In this document: one piece after another, positions 23,201-34,630 of the stretch
Layout: each line of letters opens with the position of its first letter
How positions within the stretch are numbered: position 1 is the first letter of the stretch
Origin: Larix kaempferi
Lineage: Eukaryota > Streptophyta > Pinopsida > Pinales > Pinaceae
DNA: 64,000 bases
Assembly: GCA_027924585.1 (NCBI GenBank)
Contig: BSBM01000186.1
Location: 4,712,001-4,776,000, forward strand
Direction of reading: 5' to 3'
Notes under the pieces: generated by a model
What the model was told of the DNA's origin: nothing
Seen by the model: the letters and a program-made list of their open reading frames with translations, nothing else
Databases searched by the model: none
Program-made: the position numbers and the translations under genes

Positions 23201-23304
23201 TAACTGGAGTATCATCCTGATTCTCATCATCCAGTGCTTACATCCATAGCCATGTGAAGGATCCCCTTCCACCATGCTAGGAATGGCTACAGCAAATGTC
23301 TCCA

Positions 23305-24740
23305 TCACTTCTTCCTCGAAGTGTCCTCGATCTGAAGAACACCAAGCCTCTCTCTGAAGTACTCGAACTTCACTCTAGCTAGTGGCATCGTCAATACATC
23401 TGCAATCTGCTCATCCATCGCAACATACAGAAGCTTCACTGCTCCTCTCTGCACCATATCCCTGATATAGTGATATTTGATGTCTATGTGTTTTGACCTG
23501 TCGTGGAACACCGAGTTCTTAGACAGCTTCACACAACTCTCGTTGTCACAAAATATACCAGTAGCCTCCAGCGGTACACCAAATAACTTAGACAGTAGCT
23601 TCAGAAGCCATATTGCCTCACAACTAGCTGAACAAGCTGCAACATACTCTGCTTTGGCTGTACTCAGTGCTACACAAGACTGCTTCCTGCTAAACTAAGA
23701 GATCACACCTGATCCCATACTGAAGCAACACTAAGAAGTGCTCTTCCTATCTGTAGCACTGCCTGCCCAATCTGAATCAACATAACCCTGTAGGTTAAAC
23801 ATTTGATTCGCATCATACTTGAGCCCATAATCAACTTACCCTTCAGGTACCTCAGAATATGCTTTACAGCAACCAGGTGAACACTCTTCGGATCTGTTAA
23901 GAACTGGCTCAATGTGTTCACCAAAAAGCAAATATTTGGTCTTGTGTTCATCAGGTACATCAAGGACCTAATCATCTGACGATACATAGTGATATCAACT
24001 GGCTCAGATGAAGCATCACACAAAAGCTTTAGGTTTGATGCCATAGGTGTGGCTATGGCCTTGCAGTCCATCATCCTAAACCTCTTCAGGATCTCTACTG
24101 CATACTTCCCTTGTCCAAGGAAGATCTGCACTCTCCCACACCTCCATACCTAGAAAATAGTGCATCATCCACAAGTTCTTCATCTCAAACTCGGCAGCAA
24201 GTTTCCACTGCGTGTCAGCAATCAATCTATCTTCACCTGTAATAAACAGGTCATCCATATACAAAAGTAGTATCACTAGATTTCCTTCCTCAACCTTGTA
24301 GTAAAGATTGGAATCCGCTTTACTCTTGGTAAAGGCCAAACTGGATAGAAATATGTCTATCCTACCATACCAAGTTCTGCACATATATGACTCCCTGTCA
24401 TGTGTCTCAGAACTAAGTGGTTGCTCCACATACACTTCTTCTTCAACTACACCATTCAGGAAAGTTGTCTTGAAATCCATCTGGTGTATCTTCCATTTCA
24501 TCACTGCAGCCCAAGCAAGTATAGATCTAATGGAAGTGTATCTGACTTCAGGAGTAAAAGTCTCTATGCTACCACCTGCAGCATGCTTGATCTTATAGAT
24601 CCTTTTGGAAGTCACTACAGACTCCCCTTCAGGTCTTGGGACTGCATCCCAAACATCTTCATGATCAACTGGTACTCCTCGATCATGGAATTCTTCCCAA
24701 ATCCTAGGAACTTCAATATCTTCAATATTTTCAATAGATA
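23305..24740 (-). pseudogene. pol: Copia-B reverse transcriptase and RNase H relic
   Basis: From 24740 leftward the frame shows the connection (EDVWDAVPRPEGE), reverse transcriptase (MKWKIHQMDFKTTFLNG, catalytic YMDD intact in LLLYMDDLFITG at about 24240-24275), MMHYFLGMEVW, and RNase H ending near 23305 (DNESCVKLSKN-like, VFHDRSKHIDIKYHYIRDM, MPLARVKFEYF). Reading frames change near 24130 and again before 23532, so it is frameshifted. A deletion removes the segment between GGSIE and EVRYTSIRS near 24560, where copia elements usually carry the KARFVARGF region; Copia-A still has it. Confidence 0.9.
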
Positions 24741-25231
24741 ACTTTGTTGTTGAACAAATGTTGTAGTCCTTCTTTTGTAGGTGATGGTATATGATCTTTC
24801 CTACACAACAAGTTAAATTGCATGATTATAAAACATCTCATAGTTTTCAAAACAAATTCTTACACATAAATAAATATGTCATACAATCATGCAATTATCT
24901 TAGCCAATGCTTCAATACAACATTTATCCATATCCCGTAACTTTCTAGATGCCTTCCAATCTCTACCAGAATATTGTTAAAAGTGTGCACAACTCCCAAC
25001 ATGTCAGCAAAGAGGTTTCATTCTAGATAAGTAGCAATGGAATGTTGTACAGTTCCATAGGCCACTTACCCATGTATATTAGTAGTATACTGTTCATCAA
25101 TGCAACTATGCATAATACACAACCTAATTCTAGGAACATGAGTATATACATTATTGAATAGTATTATTTAAACAATAAAATATGCAAGGAATGATAATTC
25201 AAATACTTATCTTTGTTTGTTTGTTGGGTTG
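24741..25231. other. Non-coding interior of Copia-B
   Basis: AT-rich DNA with no copia-like frame between the RT relic and the integrase scrap. Possibly a further small insertion. Confidence 0.45.
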
Positions 25232-25325
25232 ACTCCTTCTCAGTCTTTGCTTCTTTTCTGCAACTCCATTCTGATGTGGATTGTGAGAAGTGGTCAACTC
25301 CCTCTGAATATCTGCATCCTTCCAG
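25232..25325 (-). pseudogene. Copia-B integrase remnant
   Basis: A short minus-strand frame reads RELTTSHNPHQNGVAEKKQR, recognisable as the end of the copia integrase core around the catalytic Glu of the NGVAE motif. Nothing of the zinc-binding domain or the first catalytic residues remains next to it. Immediately upstream in element orientation lies the minisatellite at 25336-25555. Confidence 0.8.
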
Positions 25326-25335
25326 AAACTACTGA

Positions 25336-25555
25336 AGTGTGCTCCTTCTTGATCTTTGCTTCCTTGCAGGAAACAACTTGAGTGTGCTCCCTCTTGATAT
25401 TTTCTTCCTTGTAGGAACAAATGGAGTGTGCTCCCTCTTGATCTTTGCTTCCTTGCAGGAAACAACTGGAGTGTGCTCCCTCTTGATCTTTGCTTCCTTG
25501 CAAGAAGAACTGGAGTGTGCTCCCTATTGATCTTTGCTTCCTCGACTACTTGTCC
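25336..25555 (-). repeat. 44-45-bp minisatellite derived from integrase coding sequence
   Basis: Five units begin AGTGTGCTCC at 25336, 25381, 25425, 25470 and 25514. On the minus strand each unit encodes a phrase like SCKEAKIKREH, which corresponds to the segment normally found once just before the LTTP.NPHQNGVAE motif of integrase. The array therefore seems to have expanded from the element's own coding sequence. Units of 44 bp break the frame. Confidence 0.85.
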
Positions 25556-27677
25556 TTGAACTTATATCCATCACTATGCATGCTTATTAGTATCATCATT
25601 TTGTTATCCTCGAGGTCTCATACATAATCACACATTCATTAGTATAATCTTAATACTATCAAAACACAATAATCTTAAACATGTATAGTCATGATCATTT
25701 CAAACACAGATAATAAAAATTAGTATTCAAGGTTTCAGGGAAGTCTTCTTTTACTCATGCATATTCTTATTTGATCATAGGACTCTTTTGGTTAGTTAAA
25801 TCATCAATCAAGATAAGAGACATAAAATGCATAAACCCTTGATTACTTACATTTCTAACTTTATGAATAAACAAAACCAATCATACCAAGTATACTTATA
25901 TAAGGGATCCTAACACAAGGTAGGATTCTAACTTGATATAGGAAAAACATACCTAGATTGGTATGTTAGCTAGTTATGTCTAGCATACCCACATGATGTC
26001 TTCTTGTTCTCTTCAATGACTTGTGCTAGTAACCTGCATATCTCATAGGTTAACCATTATAGAACCAAGTTATACATACCTCCCAAATAGATCTTCTAAG
26101 TGATCCATGACAATGGATGAATCTTTGTCCTCATGTCATCATGATCATATGTTCTTGAACTAGAACATGATTTGTCTTTCTTGGTGTACCTTTCATGTTA
26201 GCGGACAACATAAACCTCATACAACACCATAATGCATTAGTACAATCATAAGTGTCAACACCCTAATCAATGAATATCTTCTATCATGCATTCATAATTT
26301 TATTAAGGTGATACGACAAGTCTAAATTTAATCAAGATTGTACTAACCGTAATAACATGAAGACAAACATACCATAAAATTAACAAATCTCGAAACATAC
26401 CTGGATGAGTCATACCTGTCGAGATTGCTTGTAATCTTCTTATGTAAGGCCTTAGCCTCATCTCCCTCTGAAACAGGATCTTCTTCACTTATGCAGGTGA
26501 CAAATCCATTCTCTTCTAGGATTAACCCAATCCACTTGATTTGCAGGAACTGGATCTAGAGTTGGATTAGGGTTTGTCAGAGAAATCCTAAAAATTCAAA
26601 CTTTCGAAAGGATAGAAACATGCACCTTGATGAACTGATCAAGCTGGTATACTCATAATTTGAAAACTGCAAAGTTTCACCCCTCAAATTTGCCTTTGAA
26701 ACTTCCAGATTCACTAGACATGACCCCGAACTAGGGTTTGATAAAGCCCACCCTTCTGCCCAATCAAAAGGTTCGATCCAAGGCTCTAAGCTTCTATTTT
26801 TCTGAGGAGCTTCCAGCCATGGTCACAGATTTCAAAAGTTTCCATTTTTGTAGAAGCCCTAATTTTCCACTTTTCTGATCAAAGTCCTGAACTAGGGTTT
26901 GATCAAGCTCGGCCTTCTGCCCAACCAAAAATTATGATCTTCATCTTTAAATTTCTATTTTGATGAGTAGCATTCAGTTGTAGTCTCTGATTACAAAAAT
27001 TTCAACTTTCTTCGACACCCAAAATTCCGGAAGCCATGAATGAAGGTGCTCAAAAAATAATTCTGTTTTGACAGAAATATGTACCTGATTGTTTCTGGTG
27101 TAACTCCAAACTTTTCGATCCATAGGGTCTGAAATTTTTTTTTGTGATAGCCCGAACTATCATATTTCCAACCCCATATGTCTGACCTCAAATGGATTCT
27201 TTGAGAGAGAGTTATGCCAAGTGTAGCAACGTGATCTGTTTATGGGATAACATAGGAGAGCAAACTTGTATGGCTTGCCACATGTCACTGGTTCAGTTTC
27301 AGCCTCTAAAAAAGTTACCTGAGAAAGTAGAGTCCATGCCCTACCTGCCACTTTTTATGAAATTTCATTTGGAGCTTCCTATCCCAGGTTATGAACTTTT
27401 TTCCAAGGTCACCTATTTATGACTGAGATGTGGAAGAGAGAAAAACCCTATATTGTACAGATCATAAATCACAAAGTACAATGAATTATAGGTTTTCCTT
27501 AGGACACAAGGTACATGAGGATCTTAGTTTCTCCCTGTATGATCTTCAGACACCGAAACCTCACTGAACTTTATTTATAGAGAAAGTGCTACGATGACTG
27601 GTTTTTGCTATATCAATCCCTAGCTTCACAATTGCAACAAGTGTCATACATGCCATACCATGCCGTCTTTCAGGTTA
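25556..27677. other. Copia-B 5' non-coding region
   Basis: No gag or protease frame is visible. The part from about 26560 to 27000 resembles the Copia-A leader (29220-29400) in words such as CTAGGGTTTGATCAAGCTC and CCAACCAAAAAT, and has internal repeats of the same kind, so leaders of the two families are related. Confidence 0.5.
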
Positions 27678-27689
27678 GCTCTGATACCA
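27678..27689 (-). other. Copia-B primer-binding site
   Basis: GCTCTGATACCA on the plus strand, i.e. TGGTATCAGAGC on the element strand, lies directly next to the 5' LTR. It is complementary to the 3' end of plant initiator Met-tRNA. Confidence 0.95.
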
Positions 27690-28368
27690 TGTTAGTTTTT
27701 CTGAATTTACTTCAATATGATCTAGGATCTTAACTGAGAGAACAACATGTACAGCATATCAATCATGAACACAATAATGCAAGCACACAATAGACACAGA
27801 GTTTACTTGGGGAAAACCATAAAGGTGAAAAACCCCAATAACTTCCTTAGAGATAGATACAGGAATGATACAACCCAAGCATAAGAGATAGGCATCTCCT
27901 AGAAGTAGCTTCTCCTCCTCCACAAGTGCGCCACTCTCCTGAGAGTGTGAGAGAGAATAGAATGATCAAATAGAGTGCCCTCCGGCACTCTATTTATACT
28001 TGACTTGACTTGCCTAATAACCTTTACTAGGTTGGCTGTAACTTAGCCACATAACATAATGCTGCTTGGGCCGGCACCCAATAGGGTGGTCTAATAAACC
28101 TTTGACCCACATGGCCGACCCCCAATAGGGTGGTCTAATAACCTTTTGACCCACATGAATTATACAGGGCCGACCCCAACGAGGTGGTCTAATAACCCAT
28201 CAAGTATAAGTTACGAAACTTACAATATAAATGATGACACTTTCGTATAGAGGAATAATAACATCTCTATAGGAATACAAACACTTCCGTATAGAGGAAT
28301 AATACCATCTCTATAGGAGTACAATGTACATATATGAAATACATTCCGAAGATACATATACATTAACA
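27690..28368 (-). repeat. Copia-B 5' LTR
   Basis: Begins TGTTAGTTTTTCTG and ends TACATTAACA on the plus strand. A clear TATA box (TATAAATAGAG, minus strand) is at about 27989-27999. It is longer than the 3' LTR partly because of a private ~43-bp duplication (GGCCGACCCCCAATAGGGTGG) near 28100-28140. Confidence 0.92.
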
Positions 28369-29024
28369 GTGGCCATTATTCTTGGAGTTAAAATGAGTCC
28401 TTCTTCTTCTGGTGTGAGTAGCCAAAGCTTGGTCATACTCCTTGAGAAGGGCTTCTCTATTAGCTATGCTAGCTTCTTCCTAAATGCAATCCTCCCATAC
28501 CACATCAAACTTCATACTTTCTTTCCTGGCACACATAGTTTGGATGAATGACTCCCAAGGTTTAGTGAGACCATTTAGAGCAGTCATGATTAGTTCATCT
28601 TCATCAAGGGTATCTCCAATGGGATCTAGTTGTTCCTTGAACTAGGAAACCCTTGAGAAATAATCTTGAATAGATTCTCCTTTATTCATCTTGGTGCTCT
28701 TCAATTGAGATCTCAGATTCATCTTCCTATTGATGTTCTTTCCCTCATACATTCTAGAAAGGGCATCATACATTTCCTTTATGGTCTTCTTGGATGCCAC
28801 TTGGGGAATCAAGTGGTCTTTGATAGAATTAGCAATGATTCTCTTTTCCCTAATTAGGTCCTTCCTATACTTATCTTTGGTTTCATCTTCTTAGGTTCTA
28901 CAACCTCATCTTTAATATATTGGACAAGATCATTCTCTTCAAGAATGAGACCAATTCTGTATTTCCATGTCCAGAAATTTTATATACCCTCTAGCTTGTC
29001 TTCAAGCTTAGTGCTTGGAGCCAT
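28369..29024 (-). pseudogene. gag: Copia-A gag, N-terminal part
   Basis: The start ATG is at 29022-29024, followed by the copia gag pattern (MAPSTKLEDKLEG, FWTWKYRIGLILEEND). A frameshift near 28885 is followed by the next frame with NRKMNLRSQLKST, MTALNGLTKPWESFIQT and REALLKEYDQALA, up to 28369. In-frame stops at about 28980, 28650 and 28470 include two that fit CAG-to-TAG. The gag continues at 21172, on the other side of Copia-B, into the zinc knuckle. Product role: capsid of the virus-like particle. Confidence 0.9.
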
Positions 29025-29451
29025 CTTATCTAGGGGTCAAAGATATTGAAGTTTCTCAAGAGATAGAATAACACTTACCATGAGATATTCTTGATTGAGT
29101 TGAAGGTTTTGGTGTGTTCTGCTTCTGGAAACTTCAACTTTTTTGCCTTCCAGATCTGCAACAAAATTTCTGGTTTTCTGGTGCACAGGTTCATAGCTTT
29201 TCTGGTTCACTGGTGCAGAGGTGCACACTTTTTCTGGTTTTCTAGTCCAGAAGTCAAACTAGGGTTTTACAAAGCTCGAGGTTATACCCAAACAAAAATC
29301 TCATTCCAGGGCTCAAAACCTTGATTTTGAGGAGGGCTATCTAGCCATGCAATCAGAATCCAAAAATTCCAACTTTTGCAGAAACCCTAATTTTCACCGG
29401 AGGAGGAGAGAGAGATATTTTCACCTTGTGAAAGATATCCTATTCAGGCTA
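29025..29451 (-). other. Copia-A leader (5' UTR)
   Basis: Non-coding sequence between primer-binding site and gag ATG. Contains repeated phrases such as TTTTCTGGTT and CTAGGGTTTTACAAAGCTC. Confidence 0.75.
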
Positions 29452-29463
29452 GCTCTGATACCA
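29452..29463 (-). other. Copia-A primer-binding site
   Basis: GCTCTGATACCA (plus strand) abuts the LTR start TGTTAAG; complementary to initiator Met-tRNA on the element strand. Confidence 0.95.
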
Positions 29464-29960
29464 TGTTAAGTTTATACTAATTTGACTAGCAAGATCATTG
29501 AAAGAAACACAATCACAAGATAGACAAACATTTACCCTGGGAAACCCTCATGGGGTAGAAAACCGAACAAAGCTTTCCTCAAAATAGATGATCAACCAAA
29601 TACAAGATGTAGAAACCAAACAAGAGCTCCTCCTCCTCCTATGCACACCTCTCTCTCACTTGTGCACTACCACTAAGTGAGTGAATGAATGAGATAAATG
29701 AGGAACATCCTCCTCTACTTATACTCATCTCCCGAATGACCTTTTACCCTAATGGGGCCGACCTCTCCCAAGAGAGTCTAATAACCTCCAAATAATAAAC
29801 TTAGGGACGACATCACATGGGAGATCTAATAACCATAGTTACCACATTCTCGGAGGAATAACCATCTCTGGATATACAATAAGGTCACCACGGAGGAATG
29901 TACCATCTCCAAAATAATAAAATACAAATATAATATCCTTGGAAGTTACAATATATACAA
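29464..29960 (-). repeat. Copia-A 5' LTR
   Basis: Matches 15841-16340 with about 40 hand-counted differences. The outer end (ATATATACAA) differs from the partner's TATTTCAACA, so the terminal bases have mutated or been replaced, which hides the target-site duplication. Confidence 0.9.
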
Positions 29961-29980
29961 AATGACTACGCATGAAAAGT

Positions 29981-32900
29981 TCAGGCATAGTACGTCTTCA
30001 GGTAAATCCCGTTGTGGGGCTCACCTAAAGATATTCCGTCGTAATCCTTGAGCTCGTAGGCTCCCTTTATTAAAACACGTTTAATAGTGTAAGGTCTATG
30101 CCACATGGACTCGAGCTTTCCTGCCCCTGGCTGTCATGTTTTTGGTCATATGTAAGGACCAAATCACCCTCGTTAAAGATACGAGGTTCTACTGACTTGT
30201 CGTACTGTGCTTTGATGTGTTTCTTGTGTGCCTCATTGGCAAGAGTGGCATCTCGATGAGACTCATCAAGCTTCTCTAGGTAAAGCAATAGTTCTTCCTC
30301 GGTAGTAGTGTTAGGAAGAAGTTCAATGGCGAGTTGGAGGGATGGAATCTCGCACTCAGCCGGTAGGACAACCTCCAATCCATACACTAGTTGGAAGGGA
30401 GTAAATCTTGTGGCGGTCTTAACTGAAGTTCAGTAGGACCGTAATGCTGAAAAGAGCATATTATGCCAGTTGGACTTGTGCGTACCCACCATACGTTGGA
30501 CCATAGTTTTCAAGACCTTGTTGATGGCCTCGACATGTCCATTGGACTGTGGGTAGTAGGGTGTTGAGTTTTTGTGGAAAAAACCCAATCTATGGCTCAA
30601 TTATTCAACCATGTGGTTCTAAAAGTGAGAACCATGGTCGGTAACTACGGACTGAGGAACTCCAAACCGCATTATGACATGATTGAACATGAAGAGTGTG
30701 GTGGTCTTACTGTTGTTCGTGTATGTAGGAATTTCCTTGGCCTACTTTGTAAAGTAGTCCACAACTATGATGATGTAACTATGCCCCCCGAACGAGGTAG
30801 GCTTACAATGCATGAAGTCAATGCCCCATTTAGCGAAGCGGCCAACGACAATAACCAGGTGTAACGGGGTGGGATGGGTGCGCTTTTTGGTATGAAAATG
30901 CTGACATGGAGGATGTTTTTTTACGGCCTCGATACAATCTTTAAAGATAGACGGCCAATAATATCCCATGTGAAGAATCTTCTGGGCTGTAGCCTTCCTA
31001 GAGAGATGACCGCCACAAGCCCTATCATGACAATCATTTAAGACGTGTTCAACCTTGTATTGAGTCAGACAACATCGAATAATAGAATCGATACCACGGC
31101 GGTACAAAGTATCGCTCATAATCAGATAATACTTCGAATGGTGGCGTATTCGACGACGGTCATCACAAGACAATTGAGGGCTGAAACATTGGGTTTGAAG
31201 ATATAAAGTGATACCTCCATACCATGGATCAGACATACTGATAAGAAACAATGACTCATCCGGAAAAGATTCATTGGGCTCAGATTCTACATCGGTACGA
31301 GGAAGGTCGGAGATGAGCTCTGCAAACACCAAAGACTTTTTAGCCTTGGCTTTCTTGAAAAGAAGATCAAATTCTTGCAGTATCATGATCCAGCATGAAT
31401 ACTTGCCCCCAAGTACCTGATGAGTCAGAATGTGATACATGGGGTTCGAATCGGCGATGATGGTGGTGGTGTAGAGAAAAATGTAATGTTAGAACTTCTG
31501 CACAACGATAACTACCGCGAGAGCGAGCTTCTCAACATGTGAATATCAAGTTTCAATGTGAATAAGACCTTTACTAGCATAGTATATCACATTTTCTTGG
31601 GCATTCTGGTCCTCCTGCACCAAAACCATGGCGATAGTGGTGTTGAAATCAGTGAGGTATAGAATGTAATCTTGATAGTAATTCGGCAGTTGGAGCACAG
31701 GGGAATGCGTGATGGCATGTTTCAAACTATCAAAAGATTGTTGAGCTTGGTCATCCCAAATGAATGGGACGTCCTTTTTCATCAATCTCATGTAAAACCT
31801 TGTGTCTTTTACGTGAAATTACAGACAAAATGCCTTAAATAAGTTGCTCTTCCCTGTAGACTCTGAAGTTCCATAATATTAGTTGGAGGTGGAAGAGCGA
31901 CGATGGATTCCTCCTTCAAGGGATCAATTCGGATCCAGTATTTTGAGACAATAAACCCTAAGAGGCATCGAGACTCAACACTAAAAATACACTTCTGAGG
32001 ATTTAGATGGATATTGTACCATATGCACATGAGGAAAATAGCTGTCAGATGATCTATGTCGAACTCATGCTGCTTTGAGTGGGCAGGGAGGTCATCCAAG
32101 TAAGGTTCCACAAAGTCCTTCACATCATGGAAGGCGTATGACATGGCCCACTGGAATGTGGCACCAGCATTTTTAAGACCAAACAAAAGTTTATGATACG
32201 CAAACGTTCCCCAAGGGTAGATGAATGCAGTCTTATGTTGGTCGGCAGGGTGGATATCAATCTAGTTTTATCCAAAAAATCCTTCCATAAATGAAAAGAT
32301 GACACTTCCAGCACAATTTTCGATGATCTAGTCAATAAAGGGAGTCAGGTAGTTGTCTTTAGGACAAGCTTTGTTGAGATCCCAATAATCGACACAGACA
32401 CGAATGGTACCCTACGTTTTAGTAATAGGGACAACGTTTGAGGCCCATTCTGTCAATGGGACATGGTATATAAAGTTGTCCTGCAAGAGTTTGTTGATTA
32501 CTGCCTTGATCACCACAGTCTTCCGAGGGTGTACCGATCGCAACTTTTAGCGGTCAAGTTTGACATTAGGATATCTTTTGATTTCATGTAGATCAATGTT
32601 GGGGTCTATCCCAGGCATCTCTTCGTAGGTCTAAGCGAACACATCTCGGAATCGCTTGAATAAGGATGTGTAAGCAATGACTTCATCAAGGGAACACTTC
32701 TGGCCTAACTGAATGTGTTCACTACACTACGAGTAACCGAAATGTCTATCAAACTGGTAGGCTCAATGTTGGCGAGGTTTCCTTTGGAGACCGTTTGACA
32801 CATGAGTATCGAGGACTGAGAGCCAGATTAGACATCCGGTGTGAAGATGGTGCTAATGCTATTCTCCACAGTGTCCAAAAAGGGAAGGAAAGACGAATGA

Positions 32901-33712
32901 TGATGGAGGTCTTCTCACGGAGGATCATCCGCACTCATGATTTCCATAATGGACTCGTCAGAATGAAAAGTTTGTAGTAGGGGGTCGCATGATGTCTGCT
33001 ATGGAGAAAAAGAAGTGGAGGACATAGCCAAGTGGTCCTCAAGTGCTGACTGGATAACCTTGTACATGATTTTAGTAGGTGACATAGGCATGGTGTCTCC
33101 AATCAAGTATGTGGTGGCTTCGTCAAGTACAAGGGATGAATTAGTGGAGTTGGGGATAGATGATATCTACGAGGAGATCATGTTCACCATGGAAACATGA
33201 TTTGGGGGATCCAAAGTAAGAAAGGCACCCTTAAGGGATGATTCCTTAATGAGGCCGACCCCCATGCTCTCATACTTTTGCGAAGATTGTCCAATTGATG
33301 AAACTTTATCGCCTGGGTGAGTAGCGGTGTCAGGTGTGCAGAAATCCAGTTGGTCGATTGTGATAATTCAGCCTTGATGGGGGATTTGTACTATGCAGAA
33401 GACAGATGATGTGACCACAGTGATGGCATAAAACAAATTACGACCAAGCAGAATGTTGTAATCCAAGAGGGCAGCGACCACTTCCATGTTAATGGTTGTG
33501 GTCTTGCCCCCCAACTCGACTTCTAAAGCTTCCAACAACCCATGAGGTTGAAAGCCACGTCCGTTGAAGGCTCTCAAAGTGGTAGGAGAATGGTTCAACT
33601 CGGGAGAGCCAATGGCTCTCCAACATGAGATTGACATGACTGATGTAGAGGCATTGTTATAGGTCAAACCTGCACTTCTCCATTCATGATCACATTGCTT
33701 TGTTGATGACAC
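29981..33712 (-). pseudogene. pol: Gypsy G1 pol: protease, reverse transcriptase, RNase H, integrase
   Basis: From 33712 leftward: protease-like segment (NNASTSVMS, where D-S/T-G would be expected, and DYNILLGRN) at 33712-33368; a linker; reverse transcriptase from about 32700 (PGIDPNIDLHEI, CVDYWDLNKACP, catalytic YLDD in VEPYLDDLPAHSKQ near 32095); RNase H (FIWDDQAQQSFDSL, YLTDFNTTIAMVLVQ) at 31791-31546; and integrase in 31440-29981 with a zinc-binding region (CHDRACGGHLSRKAT, PPCQHF) and the D-D-E triad in GIDFM, TDHGSHF and NGHVEAINK. The C-terminal end reads YELKDYDGISLGEPHNGIYLK with TGA at 29981. Frameshifts separate protease, RT and RNase H, another is near 30130, and many stops are transitions (for example K-TAG-A near 30738). 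No gag is attached. The pattern resembles Tat/Athila-type elements, by inference. Confidence 0.88.
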
Positions 33713-34608
33713 AAAAGGACACCATGGATTGAAGAGCTAGGTTGACTTAGATGACTTAGTGGTGGTAGTACACTCTTCAGCTGAGAAATTTAACTGTTTC
33801 TCTTGACTTCACCACATGTGCGCTACTCTTTCTATAGAAAACCAGTGCACAACTCAAAATATGCGCTGCTCTACTCAAGGACAACCAGCGCATACCTTTG
33901 GAAAAGTTGCAAACGCTTGTTGCAAAGCATAAAAGTTGTTCTCTATGTGCTCCTCTTGTTTTATGAAACTCGCGCACATATTAAGATTAATTCAAAAAAT
34001 ATATTAAGATTACGAATTGGAATTAGTTGAAGTTGGTTTTGCAACTTCCCCAACCTCCCAATTCAACCACCTATCGAATCCAACTGCCTACCTTATCCCA
34101 TAAATACAAGGAGGATCCATGAGAGATGGACTGAGAAGAAAGCCCTTAAGTGCTATTACACTGGAGGAATTCCCAAGTCATTGTGAAGAGCAGGAGCCCA
34201 GGATCCGGTTGCAGAAGCATCTTGACTGATCAGGTATATTGTACTGATTCATGTTTCTTTGACAATAAAAAGGTGGAAATACCCTTCTTGTCCCAAATGG
34301 AATGTTTATTGGATTGTATGTTCATTTGTTTCACTATCTGATTGTAGTTGATGTTTGATTGTTTTCAATATTCATCATATTTATTACAGTCAAGATACAT
34401 CGAGGAATGTTTCCTTTGTGTTGCAGGTTCATCATAGTGAAAGATCAAGCGAAAGCTAAGACCAACCATTGATAAAAGGTACATATTTCGATGTCTTCAT
34501 CTCTTTCATTTGTAGAAACTAAATGCAATGAAACGAATGTATTTACCTGTCACCTAGCCCAAGTTGGTAGTGTCTCTCCTCACTATAAGGTATAAATCCT
34601 GAACAACA
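33701..34608 (+). repeat. Probable 5' LTR of a Tat-like gypsy element
   Basis: A possible start TGTTGATGACAC lies at 33701, where G1 protein similarity ends. A TATA-like CCCATAAATACAAGG is at about 34099 and the possible end AACAACA at 34608, followed by a primer-binding site. GCGCAC- and CCAGTGCAC-type words recur at 33820-33970. No second LTR was found, so both ends are estimates. Confidence 0.45.
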
Positions 34609-34611
34609 GAC

Positions 34612-34630
34612 TGGCAACTCCGCTGGGGAG
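34612..34630 (+). other. Tat/Ogre-type primer-binding site
   Basis: TGGCAACTCCGCTGGGGAG closely matches the TGGCGACTCCGCTGGGGA type known from Tat-lineage gypsy elements (usually attributed to tRNA-Arg). It follows three bases after a CA dinucleotide that may end the LTR, on the strand opposite to G1. Confidence 0.7.

Larger units (their letters stand above)
21173..28368 (-). mobile_element. Copia-B: Ty1/copia retrotransposon nested in Copia-A gag
   Basis: LTRs are at 21173-21820 (3') and 27690-28368 (5'), with a Met-tRNA primer-binding site at 27678-27689 and a polypurine tract at 21821. It interrupts the gag of Copia-A, whose sequence resumes at 28369. Flanking pentamers GTGAA (21168-21172) and GTGGC (28369-28373) match at three of five positions and may be a decayed target duplication. 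It keeps reverse transcriptase/RNase H and a scrap of integrase; I find no gag or protease. It is therefore a defective copy. Confidence 0.9.
15841..29960 (-). mobile_element. Copia-A: Ty1/copia retrotransposon split by Copia-B
   Basis: The element has LTRs at 15841-16340 (3') and 29464-29960 (5'), a primer-binding site complementary to initiator Met-tRNA at 29452-29463, and a polypurine tract beside the 3' LTR at 16341. Between them lie gag and pol in copia order (protease, integrase, reverse transcriptase, RNase H) on the minus strand. The interior is broken at 21172/28369 by the 7.2 kb Copia-B. Without the insert the element would be about 6.9 kb, within the normal range. Hand alignment of the LTRs gives about 40 differences over ~500 bases, so it is old. 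I cannot see a clear 5-bp target duplication (TTAAC on the left, AATGA on the right). Confidence 0.9.
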
